A stretch of 64,000 nucleotides of DNA from WFQV01 sp964611145 (lineage in GTDB: Bacteria; Bacteroidota; Ignavibacteria; Ignavibacteriales; Melioribacteraceae): assembly GCA_964611145.1 (NCBI GenBank), contig CAZSYM010000007.1, positions 27,292 through 91,291 of the forward strand, in the 5' to 3' direction. A program made the position numbers and the translations under genes. Shown one piece after another: positions 35,234 through 44,377 of this stretch. Each line of letters opens with the position of its first letter. Position 1 is the stretch's first letter. The notes beneath the pieces were generated by a model that was not told where the DNA came from, searched no databases, and was given only the letters and a program-made list of their open reading frames with translations.

Positions 35234-36244
35234 ATGCTTAGGGAATTTGTCGAGAAAATGCCGAAGGCAGAGCTTCATCTGCATATAGAAGGCACCTTTG
35301 AACCGGAGCTTATGTTCAAAATAGCCCAAAGAAATAATGTGCAAATCAAATATGATTCGGTGGAGGAAATACGTCGGGCATATAACTTCGGGAACTTACA
35401 GGACTTTCTCGACATTTATTATGCCGGAGCAAGTGTCCTCTTAAATGAAAAAGATTTTTATGATTTGACATGGGCATATTTGGAAAAAGCCGCAGCTCAA
35501 AATGTGTTGCATGCGGAGATTATGTTCGACCCGCAGACGCATACCGAGCGCGGCGTTAAATTTTCCGATGTCATTACCGGTATTTCAAAAGCTATGAACG
35601 ACGCCCGGGAAAAACTGGGTATTAGCTCACTTTTGATACTTAGCTTTCTCAGACATCTTTCGGAAAAGGATGCTTTTGCAACATTGGAAGAAGCCGCGGA
35701 GTATAAAGATTTGATTACGGCTGTCGGTTTGGATTCTTCCGAGTTGGGTAATCCCCCTTCGAAATTTAAAAACGTCTTTGCGGAAGCACGTAAAATGGGC
35801 TTCCGTTTAACCGCTCACGCCGGGGAGGAGGGACCTGCCGAATATGTCCGCGAGGCGTTGGATATTTTGAAAGTTGAAAGAATTGACCACGGTAATCATT
35901 CTCTCGATGATGAAAATCTTACAAAACGGATTGCTGAAGAAAAAATCCCTCTTACCGTTTGTCCGCTTTCTAATCTGCAATTGAAAGTCGTAAAAGATTT
36001 GAAGGAACACCCTTTGAAAAAAATGCTGAATGAAAATTTGAAAGCTACCGTTAATTCCGACGACCCGGCATATTTCGGTGGTTATGTCAACGAGAATTTT
36101 GTACAAGTGGCTCAAGCGCTGGATTTGACAAAGGAAGATATTTATACTCTTGCTAAAAATTCGTTCGAGGCGAGTTTTCTTGAGGAGAGCGCCAAAAAGG
36201 ATTTTGTGCGCAAGCTTGATGAATATTTTGCGGAAGCACAATAA
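35234..36244 (+). CDS. Adenine deaminase, adenosine deaminase superfamily (type 2)
   Basis: A 336-residue metal-dependent deaminase. The zinc-binding ELHLHIEGTFEPEL (about 13-26), HAGEEG (about 195-200), IDHGNH and NSDDPAYFGGY motifs are all present, with the His, Glu and Asp residues of the active site. The HIEGTFEPEL and DPAYFGGY forms point to adenine deaminase (fungal Aah1/proteobacterial type), whereas adenosine deaminases usually read HLDG at the first motif. It should convert adenine to hypoxanthine and ammonia in purine salvage. A strong AGGAGG ribosome site precedes the ATG. SurE, a nucleotidase, follows and could supply the pathway. Confidence 0.85.
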   Translation: MLREFVEKMPKAELHLHIEGTFEPELMFKIAQRNNVQIKYDSVEEIRRAYNFGNLQDFLDIYYAGASVLLNEKDFYDLTWAYLEKAAAQNVLHAEIMFDPQTHTERGVKFSDVITGISKAMNDAREKLGISSLLILSFLRHLSEKDAFATLEEAAEYKDLITAVGLDSSELGNPPSKFKNVFAEARKMGFRLTAHAGEEGPAEYVREALDILKVERIDHGNHSLDDENLTKRIAEEKIPLTVCPLSNLQLKVVKDLKEHPLKKMLNENLKATVNSDDPAYFGGYVNENFVQVAQALDLTKEDIYTLAKNSFEASFLEESAKKDFVRKLDEYFAEAQ

Positions 36245-36316
36245 CAATATTTTTTTACTTGCTAAAACGTTTGATTATATTTGTTCTGATAATTGAACAA
36301 AATTTTAGAGAAAAAG

Positions 36317-37090
36317 GTGAGAATTCTAATAAGCAACGATGACGGCATAAACTCCAGAGGGATTGCCGTTTTGGCAAAGGCTCTTAGCGCGATAGGCGAT
36401 GTTACCATAGTGGCTCCACTTACGGAACAATCGGCTGTGGGGCATGCCATTACAATGAAAGTTCCGTTGCGGGTTTATAAACATTTCCGCGACGGAAAAT
36501 TTTACGGTTATGCCGTGGAAGGTACTCCTGCCGATTGTGTTAAAATGGGAATTCGCAATATTCTGAAAGAAAAGCCTGATATTGTGGTTTCCGGTATTAA
36601 TCAAGGTTCCAATACCGCCGTCAATATTATTTATAGCGGGACGGTTTCTGCCGCTCGCGAAGCCGCTATTATGGACGTTCCGGCAATCGCAATTTCCGTT
36701 ACTTCTCACGATCCCAAGAATTACGACTTTGCAGGGAAAGTCGCAGTTCACCTTGTCAAATTGGTTCTTGAAAAAGGACTTACTCCCCAAACGTGTTTGA
36801 ATGTTAATGTTCCCGACTTGCCGGAAGAAAAGATAGCGGGCATTTTGCTGACAAAACAAGGTAAATCCAAGTGGGATGATATTTATGAAGAAAGAACCGA
36901 TCCTTATGGAAAGAAATATTATTGGTTGACCGGTAAAATGACCGACGATGATAAAACTCTGGATAGGGATCAATTCGCCGTGCTTAATAATTATGTCGCC
37001 GTTACCCCTATACATTTTGATTTGACGGATTACAAAACTTACGAGGAAATGAAAAACTGGAAATTGAATTTTCTTGAATCCGATTCTTAA
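36317..37090 (+). CDS. surE: 5'/3'-nucleotidase SurE
   Basis: About 257 residues of the SurE acid-phosphatase family, which removes phosphate from nucleoside monophosphates. The metal-binding ISNDDG at the N end, APLTEQSAVGHAIT, the GTPADCVKMG block and SGINQGSNT are all visible. I chose GTG 36317 because it gives the canonical family start MRILISNDDG and follows a purine-rich AGAGAAAAAGG; a TTG eight codons upstream (36293) is the alternative. Together with the preceding deaminase it suggests a purine salvage pair. Confidence 0.93.
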   Translation: MRILISNDDGINSRGIAVLAKALSAIGDVTIVAPLTEQSAVGHAITMKVPLRVYKHFRDGKFYGYAVEGTPADCVKMGIRNILKEKPDIVVSGINQGSNTAVNIIYSGTVSAAREAAIMDVPAIAISVTSHDPKNYDFAGKVAVHLVKLVLEKGLTPQTCLNVNVPDLPEEKIAGILLTKQGKSKWDDIYEERTDPYGKKYYWLTGKMTDDDKTLDRDQFAVLNNYVAVTPIHFDLTDYKTYEEMKNWKLNFLESDS

Positions 37091-37099
37091 TTGATTCTA

Positions 37100-39229
37100 A
37101 TGAACCCGAGCAATTTTACAATCGATATTTCGTTTTCTTCTTACTATTTCCTTTTGTTCGGAATATTGTCTTTGCTTTTTGCGTACTATTTTTATCGCGT
37201 TACCGTTCCCCCCGTTTCGTCTCGACTCAAATTTCTTTTGTCTCTTTTACGTGCCCTTGCATTATTCATGATTGTTGCCCTGATTTTCGAACCTGTAATT
37301 AAGTTGACTTTCACCGAAAAAGTTTCCCCTAAAGTTGTAATAGCGATAGATAATTCCCAATCGGTTAAAAAATATTCCGATAAAATTAAAAATACGACCC
37401 GTGTTTTGCTCGACAAACTGGATGAGAAAGGCGTTAATTCGACCGTTTTTACCTTCGGCAAAAAGGTTGACAAGATTGAAAAGCGCTCTGTTGATAGTCT
37501 TAATTTTGATGAAAGTTTGACGAATATGGAAAACCTGTTCGATTCTCTCAAGAACACGGTAAAGGCCGATGCTGCGATAATTATTACGGACGGCGGGATA
37601 AATTCCGGTATTACTCCGTTGCATAAAGCATCCAGGACACCTTTTCCCGTTTATTTTCTCGGTGTCGGGGATACTTCGGAAATTCGGGATGTTTCCATTG
37701 CAAGAGTTTTGCATAATTCCTATGCTTATCTGAATAAAAAAACGGAGATTGAGTTAACCCTTAAAAACAAAGGCTTTGCGGGTGTTACCTTGCCGGTTAC
37801 CCTGAAAAATAACGGGCAAATTGTTTCTGTGGAAAATGTTACTCTTTCTCCCGGCGGAGTGAATACTTTGACTCTTGAATTTGCCCCGCAAAAATTGGGG
37901 GAAAATAAGATAACATTGGAAATCCCCAATGTTAAAGGCGATTTGCGTAAAGGTAACAACCGGAAAGTGTTTTATCTGAATGTTCTTAAAAGTAAAATAA
38001 AAGTAGCGCTTGTATGCGGAGCACCGGATGCCGATTTTGCTTTTATTAAAAATTTGCTTTCTGTCAACGAGGAGTTTGAGGTAAGCGATATTATTGAAAT
38101 TTCCACTCGAAAGAATATTCCTTCTGGAAGCTTCCGGAAAATTCTCGAAAAGGCGGATGTTTTGTTTTTGATTTCTTTTCCCGCTTTGAATTCTTCCTCG
38201 CAAATTATCGCCGAAGTGCTTTCCGCTATTCAAAAAGATAGCAAGCCCTTTGCCTTTGTTGCCGGTATTGGCACGGATTTTAATAAATTAAAAGAATTTG
38301 AGTCGGAGCTTAATTTTTCTTTTGCCGGAACTGAAATTCTTCCGGTTATGTCCCGTCTTTATATCATCCGAAAAAACAGTCCGCTTTTGAAACTTACACA
38401 GGGTGATGAGGGAAATAACTGGAATAATCTTCCGCCTTTTGTTTATTGGGGAGAAAATGTTTCCCTAAAATCGGGTGCGGTTTCCATTGCAAATGCCTTG
38501 CTTAAGAATCGGCAAACGGATTTGCCCGTCATTGTTAAATATTCCGTCGGCAGGAAGCGTTCGGTGAGTATTCTTGCGGGGAATATTTGGCGGTGGAAAT
38601 TAAGGGCTAACAAAGATGCCGATTTGCTTCTTGACGATTTCCTTCAGAACATTGTGAAATGGTTGAATGCCGCTAATGATTTGAAAAGAATAAAGATTGC
38701 CCCTCTGAAAAAAGTTTTTGCCGCTGGGGAAACGGTAAATTTCGAAGCGGAGATTCTTGACGAAAGCCTTAACCCTGTTGACGATGCGGACGTGGAAATT
38801 ACTGTGAATAAAGGACAAGATAGTTTTAAAGCAATAATGACCAATAAATACAATGGATTATACGAATGCTCTTTCGAAAATCTTTTGCCCGGGGATTATT
38901 CGTATGTGGGTAAGGCTTTCCGAAATCATAAATTTCTCGGTCAGAAAAGAGGGAAGTTCTCAATTGAGGATGTTAATCTTGAAATACTGAATTCTCGTTT
39001 GCAGAAAGAATTACTTCGCATTATAGCTAAGAATTCCGGCGGTAAGTATTTCGACTTGTCTTCCGTTGAGAATTTTATGCGCTTCGTGGAAAAACAATTG
39101 TTCTCAAGGCGGAAAACCAAAGTGGAGGTGAAAGAATATAAATTATGGTCTTACGAAATAACGCTGTTTCTGATTGTATTGATTTTTTCGTTGGAATGGT
39201 TTCTCAGAAAAAGAAATGGTTTGCTTTAG
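37100..39229 (+). CDS. VWA-domain membrane protein, BatA-like architecture
   Basis: About 709 residues. Two membrane helices lie at the N end (about 12-32 and 50-75), then a von Willebrand factor A domain with MIDAS residues DNSQSV and the later TDGG. A CARDB-like beta domain follows (about 210-300), then an alpha/beta region resembling the glutamine-amidotransferase-like fold seen in such proteins (about 305-510), a beta domain and a final membrane helix near the C end (EITLFLIVLIFSL). The bulk is probably periplasmic. Function unknown; similar proteins are common in Bacteroidota. Start may be TTG 37091 or ATG 37100, neither with a clear ribosome site; SurE ends at 37090. Confidence 0.8.
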   Translation: MNPSNFTIDISFSSYYFLLFGILSLLFAYYFYRVTVPPVSSRLKFLLSLLRALALFMIVALIFEPVIKLTFTEKVSPKVVIAIDNSQSVKKYSDKIKNTTRVLLDKLDEKGVNSTVFTFGKKVDKIEKRSVDSLNFDESLTNMENLFDSLKNTVKADAAIIITDGGINSGITPLHKASRTPFPVYFLGVGDTSEIRDVSIARVLHNSYAYLNKKTEIELTLKNKGFAGVTLPVTLKNNGQIVSVENVTLSPGGVNTLTLEFAPQKLGENKITLEIPNVKGDLRKGNNRKVFYLNVLKSKIKVALVCGAPDADFAFIKNLLSVNEEFEVSDIIEISTRKNIPSGSFRKILEKADVLFLISFPALNSSSQIIAEVLSAIQKDSKPFAFVAGIGTDFNKLKEFESELNFSFAGTEILPVMSRLYIIRKNSPLLKLTQGDEGNNWNNLPPFVYWGENVSLKSGAVSIANALLKNRQTDLPVIVKYSVGRKRSVSILAGNIWRWKLRANKDADLLLDDFLQNIVKWLNAANDLKRIKIAPLKKVFAAGETVNFEAEILDESLNPVDDADVEITVNKGQDSFKAIMTNKYNGLYECSFENLLPGDYSYVGKAFRNHKFLGQKRGKFSIEDVNLEILNSRLQKELLRIIAKNSGGKYFDLSSVENFMRFVEKQLFSRRKTKVEVKEYKLWSYEITLFLIVLIFSLEWFLRKRNGLL

Positions 39230-39329
39230 TTAGTAACATAAACTTTTCGAAGATTTTTCCTCTGTATTATTTAAAGTTTTTTTTTATATTTAAAAAAGAT
39301 AATTAGCTCGTTTTATGGAGGTTTAAGGA

Positions 39330-39731
39330 ATGGCTTTTATTGAGTTTACCGATAAGGAAAAAGTGAATGTTAAAGAAATAGACGAACAACATGTTGAGTT
39401 CGTGAGAATATTGAACGCTATCTATGAAAAAAAAGATTCCGATGAAGAAGAATTGAAACAACTTATGAAGGAGTTGGAAAGCCACATAAAAGAACATTTT
39501 AAGACGGAATTGGATTTGATGATTAAATATAATGATCCGGGTTACATTTCTCACAAACTCGAACATGAGAGAATGGAGCTGAAGGTAATAAAGAACGTGC
39601 GGAATTTTCTTGAGGGCAAGAGCGGTATTGACCCCGTCTTTATTGAGGATTTGCGCCGTTGGTTTTTTAATCACCTTGAATTTAACGACAGAAAACTCGC
39701 CAAGCATATTTTGAAAAATACAAAGAAATAA
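39330..39731 (+). CDS. Bacteriohemerythrin
   Basis: A 133-residue four-helix hemerythrin. The di-iron ligands appear as DEQHVEF, HIKEHFKTELDLM (H, H, E region), SHKLEH and the last helix HLEFNDRKL (H and D). It binds O2 reversibly, and in microaerobic or anaerobic bacteria may sense, store or scavenge oxygen. This fits the oxygen-sensitive pyruvate:ferredoxin oxidoreductase nearby. Ribosome site TAAGGA lies directly before the ATG. The gene is apparently alone between the VWA gene and comF. Confidence 0.93.
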   Translation: MAFIEFTDKEKVNVKEIDEQHVEFVRILNAIYEKKDSDEEELKQLMKELESHIKEHFKTELDLMIKYNDPGYISHKLEHERMELKVIKNVRNFLEGKSGIDPVFIEDLRRWFFNHLEFNDRKLAKHILKNTKK

Positions 39732-39761
39732 ATTTTTCTTTTTTTTTCTTCTGGATTTAAA

Positions 39762-40439
39762 ATGTTGCTGTCTAAGCTTGTGCTGGATTTTTTATTTCCA
39801 CGCACATGCGTGCGGTGCAAGGCGCCGCTCTCTTCTTCGGAAATTTTCCTTTGTTCGCAATGCTTTTCGGAGCTTGTTCCCGCCGATAGCTCTCTTTTAG
39901 CTTCCGAGTACTTCGGAAAATTCGGGAGTGAGAAAATCGTGAATGATTTTTTTGCACTTTTTGTTTTTGAAAAAGATACGGCAATACAATCGTTGATTCA
40001 TGCTTTGAAATATGAATTCAAATTTAAAGTCGGTTTGTATTTGGGAGAGCAAATAGGCGAAAGGGGAAGGGATAAAATAAATTCTTGGCGTGCGGATTTC
40101 ATTGTCCCTATTCCTCTGCATCGTGTAAAGAAAGCCGAGAGGGGGTATAATCAAAGTTTTTATTTGGCAAAGGGGGTGTCAAAGGTTAGTGGTATAAAAG
40201 TGTCTTCCGGGATTCTTAGGCGAAAGAAGTTCACAATTTCGCAAACTCAATTGTCAAGGACGGAAAGACAAGCAAATGTTCTGAATGCCTTTGAGGTTAA
40301 GGCGCGACACTTGGAAGGCAAGCGAATAATTCTGATCGATGATGTGATCACCACCGGAAGCACCGTAAGCGAAGCGGCGCGTGTTCTGAAAAACGCCGGT
40401 GCAACCGAAGTTTTCGCTCTGTCGGTGTGTACGGCGTAA
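39762..40439 (+). CDS. comF: ComF-family phosphoribosyltransferase-like protein
   Basis: A 225-residue ComF/GntX protein: an N-terminal zinc-ribbon (CVRCKAPL...CSQC) followed by a type I phosphoribosyltransferase domain with the PRPP-binding IILIDDVITTGST motif. ComF proteins are linked to DNA uptake in competent bacteria and are widespread elsewhere without a proven enzyme activity. It is 30 bases after the hemerythrin gene and ends two bases from the convergent argS stop; there is no hairpin between them. Confidence 0.9.
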   Translation: MLLSKLVLDFLFPRTCVRCKAPLSSSEIFLCSQCFSELVPADSSLLASEYFGKFGSEKIVNDFFALFVFEKDTAIQSLIHALKYEFKFKVGLYLGEQIGERGRDKINSWRADFIVPIPLHRVKKAERGYNQSFYLAKGVSKVSGIKVSSGILRRKKFTISQTQLSRTERQANVLNAFEVKARHLEGKRIILIDDVITTGSTVSEAARVLKNAGATEVFALSVCTA

Positions 40440-40441
40440 CG

Positions 40442-42070
40442 CTACATTTTTTCGGGTGCGCTCACTCCCAACAGAGACAGTCCCGTTCTAATTATTTGTT
40501 TTGTTGCAATGGCAAGGGAGAGCCGTGCGGAAGCCAGTTCCTTCGGCGAGCCCAATATTCTGCATTCGGTATAAAACTTGTGAAACGCCGTGGCGAGTTC
40601 TTCCAAATATCCCGTTACCTTATGCGGTTCGAAATTTACGGCTGCGTTTGAAATTTCTTCCTCGAAAAGCCATAATTTTTTTAACAAATTCTGCTCGGGT
40701 TCCGTCGTTAGAAGAGCAAGGTTTTCCGTGCTTTCCTTTATCCCTTCTCGTTCTACGGTTCGAATAATGGAGCATATACGCGCATGAGCATATTGCAAAT
40801 AGAAAACGGGGTTTTCGTCCGATTGCTTTTTAGCCAATTCGATGTCGAAGTTTAAATGGCTGTTGATATTTCTCATAATAAAGAAATATCGCACTACGTC
40901 CGCGCCAACTTCGTCAATCAGATAATCAAGAGTTATGTAATTGGCTTTTCGAGTGGACATTTTTACGACCTGTTCCCCTTGCATTATTGTTACAAATTGG
41001 TGTATCAAAACTTTCACTTTGGAAATGTCCTTGCCCAAAGCCTTTACGGCGGCAAGCACGTCGGGATATGTGGCGGCGTGGTCGGAGCCGAATAGGTCTA
41101 TTATTAAATCGTAACCACGTTCAAATTTGGTAAGATGATAAGCAATGTCGGGTAAGCGATAAGTGGGCTCACCGCTCGATTTTATAATTACCTTGTCCGC
41201 CTCGTTGCCTAGTTCCGTTAATTTTAGCCAGAGAGCCCCGTCTTTTTCGTAAGTTAAATTTCTCTTTTGAAACTCTTTAATTACGGCATCGATTTTACCG
41301 GATTCGTAGAGGGAATGTTCATTGTAAAAATTGTCGAATTCAATGCCAAGCCTTTTTAATGTGTTTTTAATGTCGTTAAAAATTTCCTTTTCGGCACGTT
41401 GTTTGAATATTCCTTCCGCAGGTTCATCCGTCAAGGAGGCACCGTATTCTTCGAATAGTTTGTTAGCGATTTCTTTAATGTAATTTCCTTGATAATAATC
41501 TTCGGGAAACTCGACTTGGTGTCCGAGCAATTGTAAATATCTGATGCGTACGGAGTCGCCGAGTACGCGCATTTGGCGGCCCGCATTGTTAAAATAATAT
41601 TCACGGGTTACTTCGTAGCCCACCCATTCTAAAAGTCGTGCTACGGTGTCGCCCACAACGGCGTTGCGCCCGTGTCCTACTGTCAAAGGTCCTGTGGGGT
41701 TTGCGGAAACGAATTCGACCAAAGCCCTTTTACCTTTGAAAATTTCGTTCTTCCCGAAGTTTTCACCTTTATCAAATATTTCTTTGACTATTTGAGTTAT
41801 GTACTCTGCTTTGAAATGGAAGTTTATAAAACCGGGTCCCGCAATTTCGGTTTTCTCTATTATGTTGGGATTCAAATCCAGATGAGAAATAATTTCTTCG
41901 GCGATTTCTCTCGGATTCCTTTTGAGTTTTTTCGTCAACATCATTGCGGCGTTTGTAGAAAAATCACCGAAGTTCTTCTGAGAGGGGACGGAAAATTGCA
42001 GTTCAATTTCTTTTAGATATTCTAATTTTTCAGCCGCCTTTTGGAAGGCATTTATAAGATAATTTTTCAC
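40442..42070 (-). CDS. argS: Arginyl-tRNA synthetase
   Basis: A 542-residue class I synthetase. The HIGH-like motif is GPLTVGHGRN (about residue 125), the KMSKS-like loop is VVKMSTRKANY, and the C-terminal DALR anticodon-binding domain (YAHARICSI ... GLSLLGVSAPEKM) is complete. It charges tRNA-Arg. It is the last gene of a three-gene operon with the LytR_C-domain protein and rsfS, eight bases after rsfS. Confidence 0.96.
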   Translation of the reverse strand: MKNYLINAFQKAAEKLEYLKEIELQFSVPSQKNFGDFSTNAAMMLTKKLKRNPREIAEEIISHLDLNPNIIEKTEIAGPGFINFHFKAEYITQIVKEIFDKGENFGKNEIFKGKRALVEFVSANPTGPLTVGHGRNAVVGDTVARLLEWVGYEVTREYYFNNAGRQMRVLGDSVRIRYLQLLGHQVEFPEDYYQGNYIKEIANKLFEEYGASLTDEPAEGIFKQRAEKEIFNDIKNTLKRLGIEFDNFYNEHSLYESGKIDAVIKEFQKRNLTYEKDGALWLKLTELGNEADKVIIKSSGEPTYRLPDIAYHLTKFERGYDLIIDLFGSDHAATYPDVLAAVKALGKDISKVKVLIHQFVTIMQGEQVVKMSTRKANYITLDYLIDEVGADVVRYFFIMRNINSHLNFDIELAKKQSDENPVFYLQYAHARICSIIRTVEREGIKESTENLALLTTEPEQNLLKKLWLFEEEISNAAVNFEPHKVTGYLEELATAFHKFYTECRILGSPKELASARLSLAIATKQIIRTGLSLLGVSAPEKM

Positions 42071-42078
42071 TTTTGAAC

Positions 42079-42435
42079 CTACCTTTCGTTTTCGTCGTTT
42101 AATTCGATTACCGGCGCATCGCCCCAGAATTTTTCTAAACCGTAATATTCACGAGTTTCTTCTCGGAAAATATGCACTACAACATCGAAGTAATCCATCA
42201 ACACCCAGTTAAGAGCCATTTCGCCTTCTTTGTGATAACACTTGATGCCTTTTTTGGAAAGCACGCGGTCTATTTCGTCGGCGATTGCTCGCACCTGTAC
42301 ATCGGACTCCGCCGAACAAATTACGAAATAATCCGCAATAGTGGTAAGGTTTTTAAGCTCCAAAATTTTTACGTCTTTGCCTTTCTTGGAAAGAATTATT
42401 TCACCTATTTCTTTTGCGAAACTTAAAGTATCCAT
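42079..42435 (-). CDS. rsfS: Ribosomal silencing factor RsfS
   Basis: A 118-residue Iojap/RsfS protein: DVKILELKNLTTIADYFVICSA and WVLMDYFDVVVHIF are family blocks. It binds ribosomal protein L14 and blocks subunit joining during starvation. A GAGG ribosome site sits just before the ATG. It is flanked in the same operon by the LytR_C protein upstream (six bases) and argS downstream. Confidence 0.95.
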   Translation of the reverse strand: MDTLSFAKEIGEIILSKKGKDVKILELKNLTTIADYFVICSAESDVQVRAIADEIDRVLSKKGIKCYHKEGEMALNWVLMDYFDVVVHIFREETREYYGLEKFWGDAPVIELNDENER

Positions 42436-42441
42436 TTAACC

Positions 42442-42927
42442 TCATTTTATTGGTTTTAAATTCAAATAGTCTCTTCCTATAATTACAGAAACGTCGAGTA
42501 ATGAATTGGGGTCTATTTCCTGAATTACGTTTTTATTCTTGACTCCCAAAATTTTAGCGACCTTTCTTGCGTTTGCCTTGTTTCCACTGCGATCTATAAC
42601 AACGGTCTCTGGCAAGTTGTAAGAATTATAATTATCCATGCTTACGACGTCAATGCCGTGTTCTCTCAGGTAATCTGTAAACCGTTCCGCCAATCCTGAA
42701 ATTCCGCATCCGTTAAGTACTTCCGCTTGAATAATATCCGATGGTTGTTCGGTCAGAAGCGCCTTGTTTATCGGTTTCTTGACGCCGTTTATTTTAAGAA
42801 ACAAGGAATACCCCATGTAAAGAATCAGCACGGTAAGAATGAAAATCAACACGTTAAGAAACAAATTTCTTAACGCCGAAGTTTGCTCTGCATCCCTTTT
42901 TGCCGTACCGGTTTTGCTTTTCCCCAC
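42442..42927 (-). CDS. LytR C-terminal-domain membrane protein
   Basis: A 161-residue protein with an N-terminal cytoplasmic segment, one membrane helix (about 24-46) and an extracytoplasmic LytR_C domain (about 65-158: AEVLNGCGISGLAERFTDYLREHG ... TVVIDRSGN ... VIIGRDYL, quoted in parts). In other bacteria this domain follows the LytR-CpsA-Psr wall-polymer ligase; here it stands alone. The gene order LytR_C-rsfS is common in many phyla. It begins the rsfS-argS operon. Confidence 0.82.
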   Translation of the reverse strand: MGKSKTGTAKRDAEQTSALRNLFLNVLIFILTVLILYMGYSLFLKINGVKKPINKALLTEQPSDIIQAEVLNGCGISGLAERFTDYLREHGIDVVSMDNYNSYNLPETVVIDRSGNKANARKVAKILGVKNKNVIQEIDPNSLLDVSVIIGRDYLNLKPIK

Positions 42928-42952
42928 GACGGTTTACCGCTTTGATTATTTT

Positions 42953-42978
42953 AAAAAAATAACCGGACAAATCCGGTT
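42953..42978 (-). terminator. Rho-independent terminator after the 43003 gene
   Basis: AACCGGA (42961-42967) and TCCGGTT (42972-42978) make a seven-pair stem with a four-base loop. Read on the minus strand it is followed by ATTTTTTT, so it ends the secreted-protein gene and insulates the operon that starts at 42927. Confidence 0.85.
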
Positions 42979-43002
42979 ACGAAAGTTACTAAAATCTTGC
43001 GA

Positions 43003-43515
43003 CTATTTCTTTGTAGCGGGCGTTTCGCTATCGAACTCGCCGAAGAAAGGCGTGTAAAATCCGTTTCGAAAGTAGGGATTGTAATCGAGATAACGCGTCG
43101 GGTCATTGCTGAATTGAATGGAAATAAAAGTGTTTTTTGTCGGTCTGTAATTTAATTGTGCGTTTCTGATGTAAATTCCGTTCAAGCTATTCGAGACTCC
43201 TCGTCCGAAAGTCGAATAGGGTGAATTTACAATGCTTGTTTGTAATACGAAGTTTAACTTCTCGTTGAATTTATAGAAAAGGCTATTTGTATAAACGCCC
43301 AGCGCGATGCCTTGATTTCCGAACGATGAATAGGACATGCTGAACGAGTGTGACATTTGTAGATTCTTGGAATTTAGAAAACCAAGCAGAAAGCTCGAGG
43401 TCGGATTAGTAACGATTTTACTACGTAAATTAAGCGGTTCGTTCGCTGTGTTTTTGAATTGACCGAAAGCAATACCGCCTGTCAAAAAGAAAATCAACAA
43501 AATTATTTTTTTCAT
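43003..43515 (-). CDS. Secreted protein of unknown function, barrel-like
   Basis: A 170-residue protein with a signal peptide (1-19, ending AFGQ). The rest alternates polar and hydrophobic residues with Ser, Asn and Tyr (SHSFSMSYSSFGNQ, NAQLNYRPTKNTFISIQF), as in small outer-membrane barrels or fragments of them. I know no family. It ends with a short polar ATKK tail rather than an aromatic residue, so insertion as a barrel is uncertain. It has its own terminator. Its upstream spacer to the RidA gene is only 85 bases. Confidence 0.6.
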   Translation of the reverse strand: MKKIILLIFFLTGGIAFGQFKNTANEPLNLRSKIVTNPTSSFLLGFLNSKNLQMSHSFSMSYSSFGNQGIALGVYTNSLFYKFNEKLNFVLQTSIVNSPYSTFGRGVSNSLNGIYIRNAQLNYRPTKNTFISIQFSNDPTRYLDYNPYFRNGFYTPFFGEFDSETPATKK

Positions 43516-43600
43516 AATTTAACCCGTGCTATTCGATTATCTTTAACAATCGTAAGCCCAATATGTTTCTTTTGGGAAACAAATTCAAGCCGAAATGTGC

Positions 43601-44059
43601 CTATTCCTTTATTTTTGCAATCATCTCAATTTCCACCGGAGAATTAAGAGGCAATTCGCCCACACCCACGGCGCTACGGGCATGTTTACCGGCTTCTCCG
43701 AAAATCTTCACCATTAACTCCGATGCTCCGTTGGCTACTTGTGGCTGCGAGACGAAACCTTCCGCGGAGGCTACGAAGACCGTGAGTTTTACGATTTTTT
43801 CTATTTTGTCCAAATTGCCTATTACGGATTTGACAGCACTAAGACAATTGATAGCGCAAATTTCCGCTGCTTTTTGAGCTTCCTCCGGGGTTATATCTGT
43901 AGGGACTTTCCCCTCGTACATAAGTTTCCCGTCTTTGATGGGAACTTGTCCCGCTGTAAAAACCAAATCGTTAATTTTAACTGCCGGTACGTAAGCGGCT
44001 AATGGTTTCGGTGCTTCGGGAATTTCCAAACCTAAAGCTTTGATTTTCGCCTCGTACAT
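43601..44059 (-). CDS. RidA/YjgF/YER057c family protein
   Basis: About 152 residues of the RidA superfamily, in the longer (about 150-residue) subgroup. LVFTAGQVPIKDG and EICAINCLSAVKSVIGNLDKI are family blocks. Classical RidA hydrolyses reactive enamines to keto acids; this subgroup lacks the standard C-terminal RVE/catalytic Arg pattern that I could verify, so the reaction is not certain. I placed the start at 44059, where GAGGAGG lies six bases upstream, rather than at an ATG 22 codons earlier. Confidence 0.88.
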   Translation of the reverse strand: MYEAKIKALGLEIPEAPKPLAAYVPAVKINDLVFTAGQVPIKDGKLMYEGKVPTDITPEEAQKAAEICAINCLSAVKSVIGNLDKIEKIVKLTVFVASAEGFVSQPQVANGASELMVKIFGEAGKHARSAVGVGELPLNSPVEIEMIAKIKE

Positions 44060-44377
44060 TTTTGTCCTCCTCGAAAATTTTTCTTTCTCAAAACTAAATG
44101 ATTTCCTCAGAATTTCATAATGCATGATTTATTTTTTTGTTATTTCCCCCTTTTGCTGATTAGTGTTATTCTTTTCCTTTAGGACATTCATGTCTTTTAT
44201 ATTAGTTAAATTTTGGTTAATTTTAAAATCGAAATTTTTGGAGCTTATCACTCGAAAAAAGTTCTTTCCGTACGGTTTTAAAAGGGTTAGAATGTAAGTT
44301 TTAGCTTATTTTTCATCGCATTTAACCGTGCGGTTAAAGCGTAGTTGTTTAATAATAAAATAAATGTTGAGGACATT
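44060..44377. other. 318-base divergent intergenic region ridA / nifJ
   Basis: No gene longer than a few codons is visible. The region is AT-rich and contains the ridA ribosome site at its left edge, a short CCGTACGG palindrome at 44268-44275, a -7-like TATTTTTC at 44307-44314 without a good -33 partner, the 18-base palindrome at 44321-44338 and the nifJ ribosome site TTGAGGA. Confidence 0.6.
44321..44338. promoter_or_regulatory. Palindromic operator-like site upstream of nifJ
   Basis: TTTAACCGTGCGGTTAAA is a perfect eight-base inverted repeat with a TG centre, 39 bases before the nifJ ATG. A related core CCGTACGG flanked by TT on both sides lies 46 bases further upstream. There is no T-run after it, so it is not a terminator. 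A transcription factor site is the likely reading; the factor is unknown. Confidence 0.5.

Noticed and set aside
44060..44125. 22-codon extension of the RidA gene
   Set aside because: The strong GAGGAGG ribosome site is directly before the ATG at 44059.
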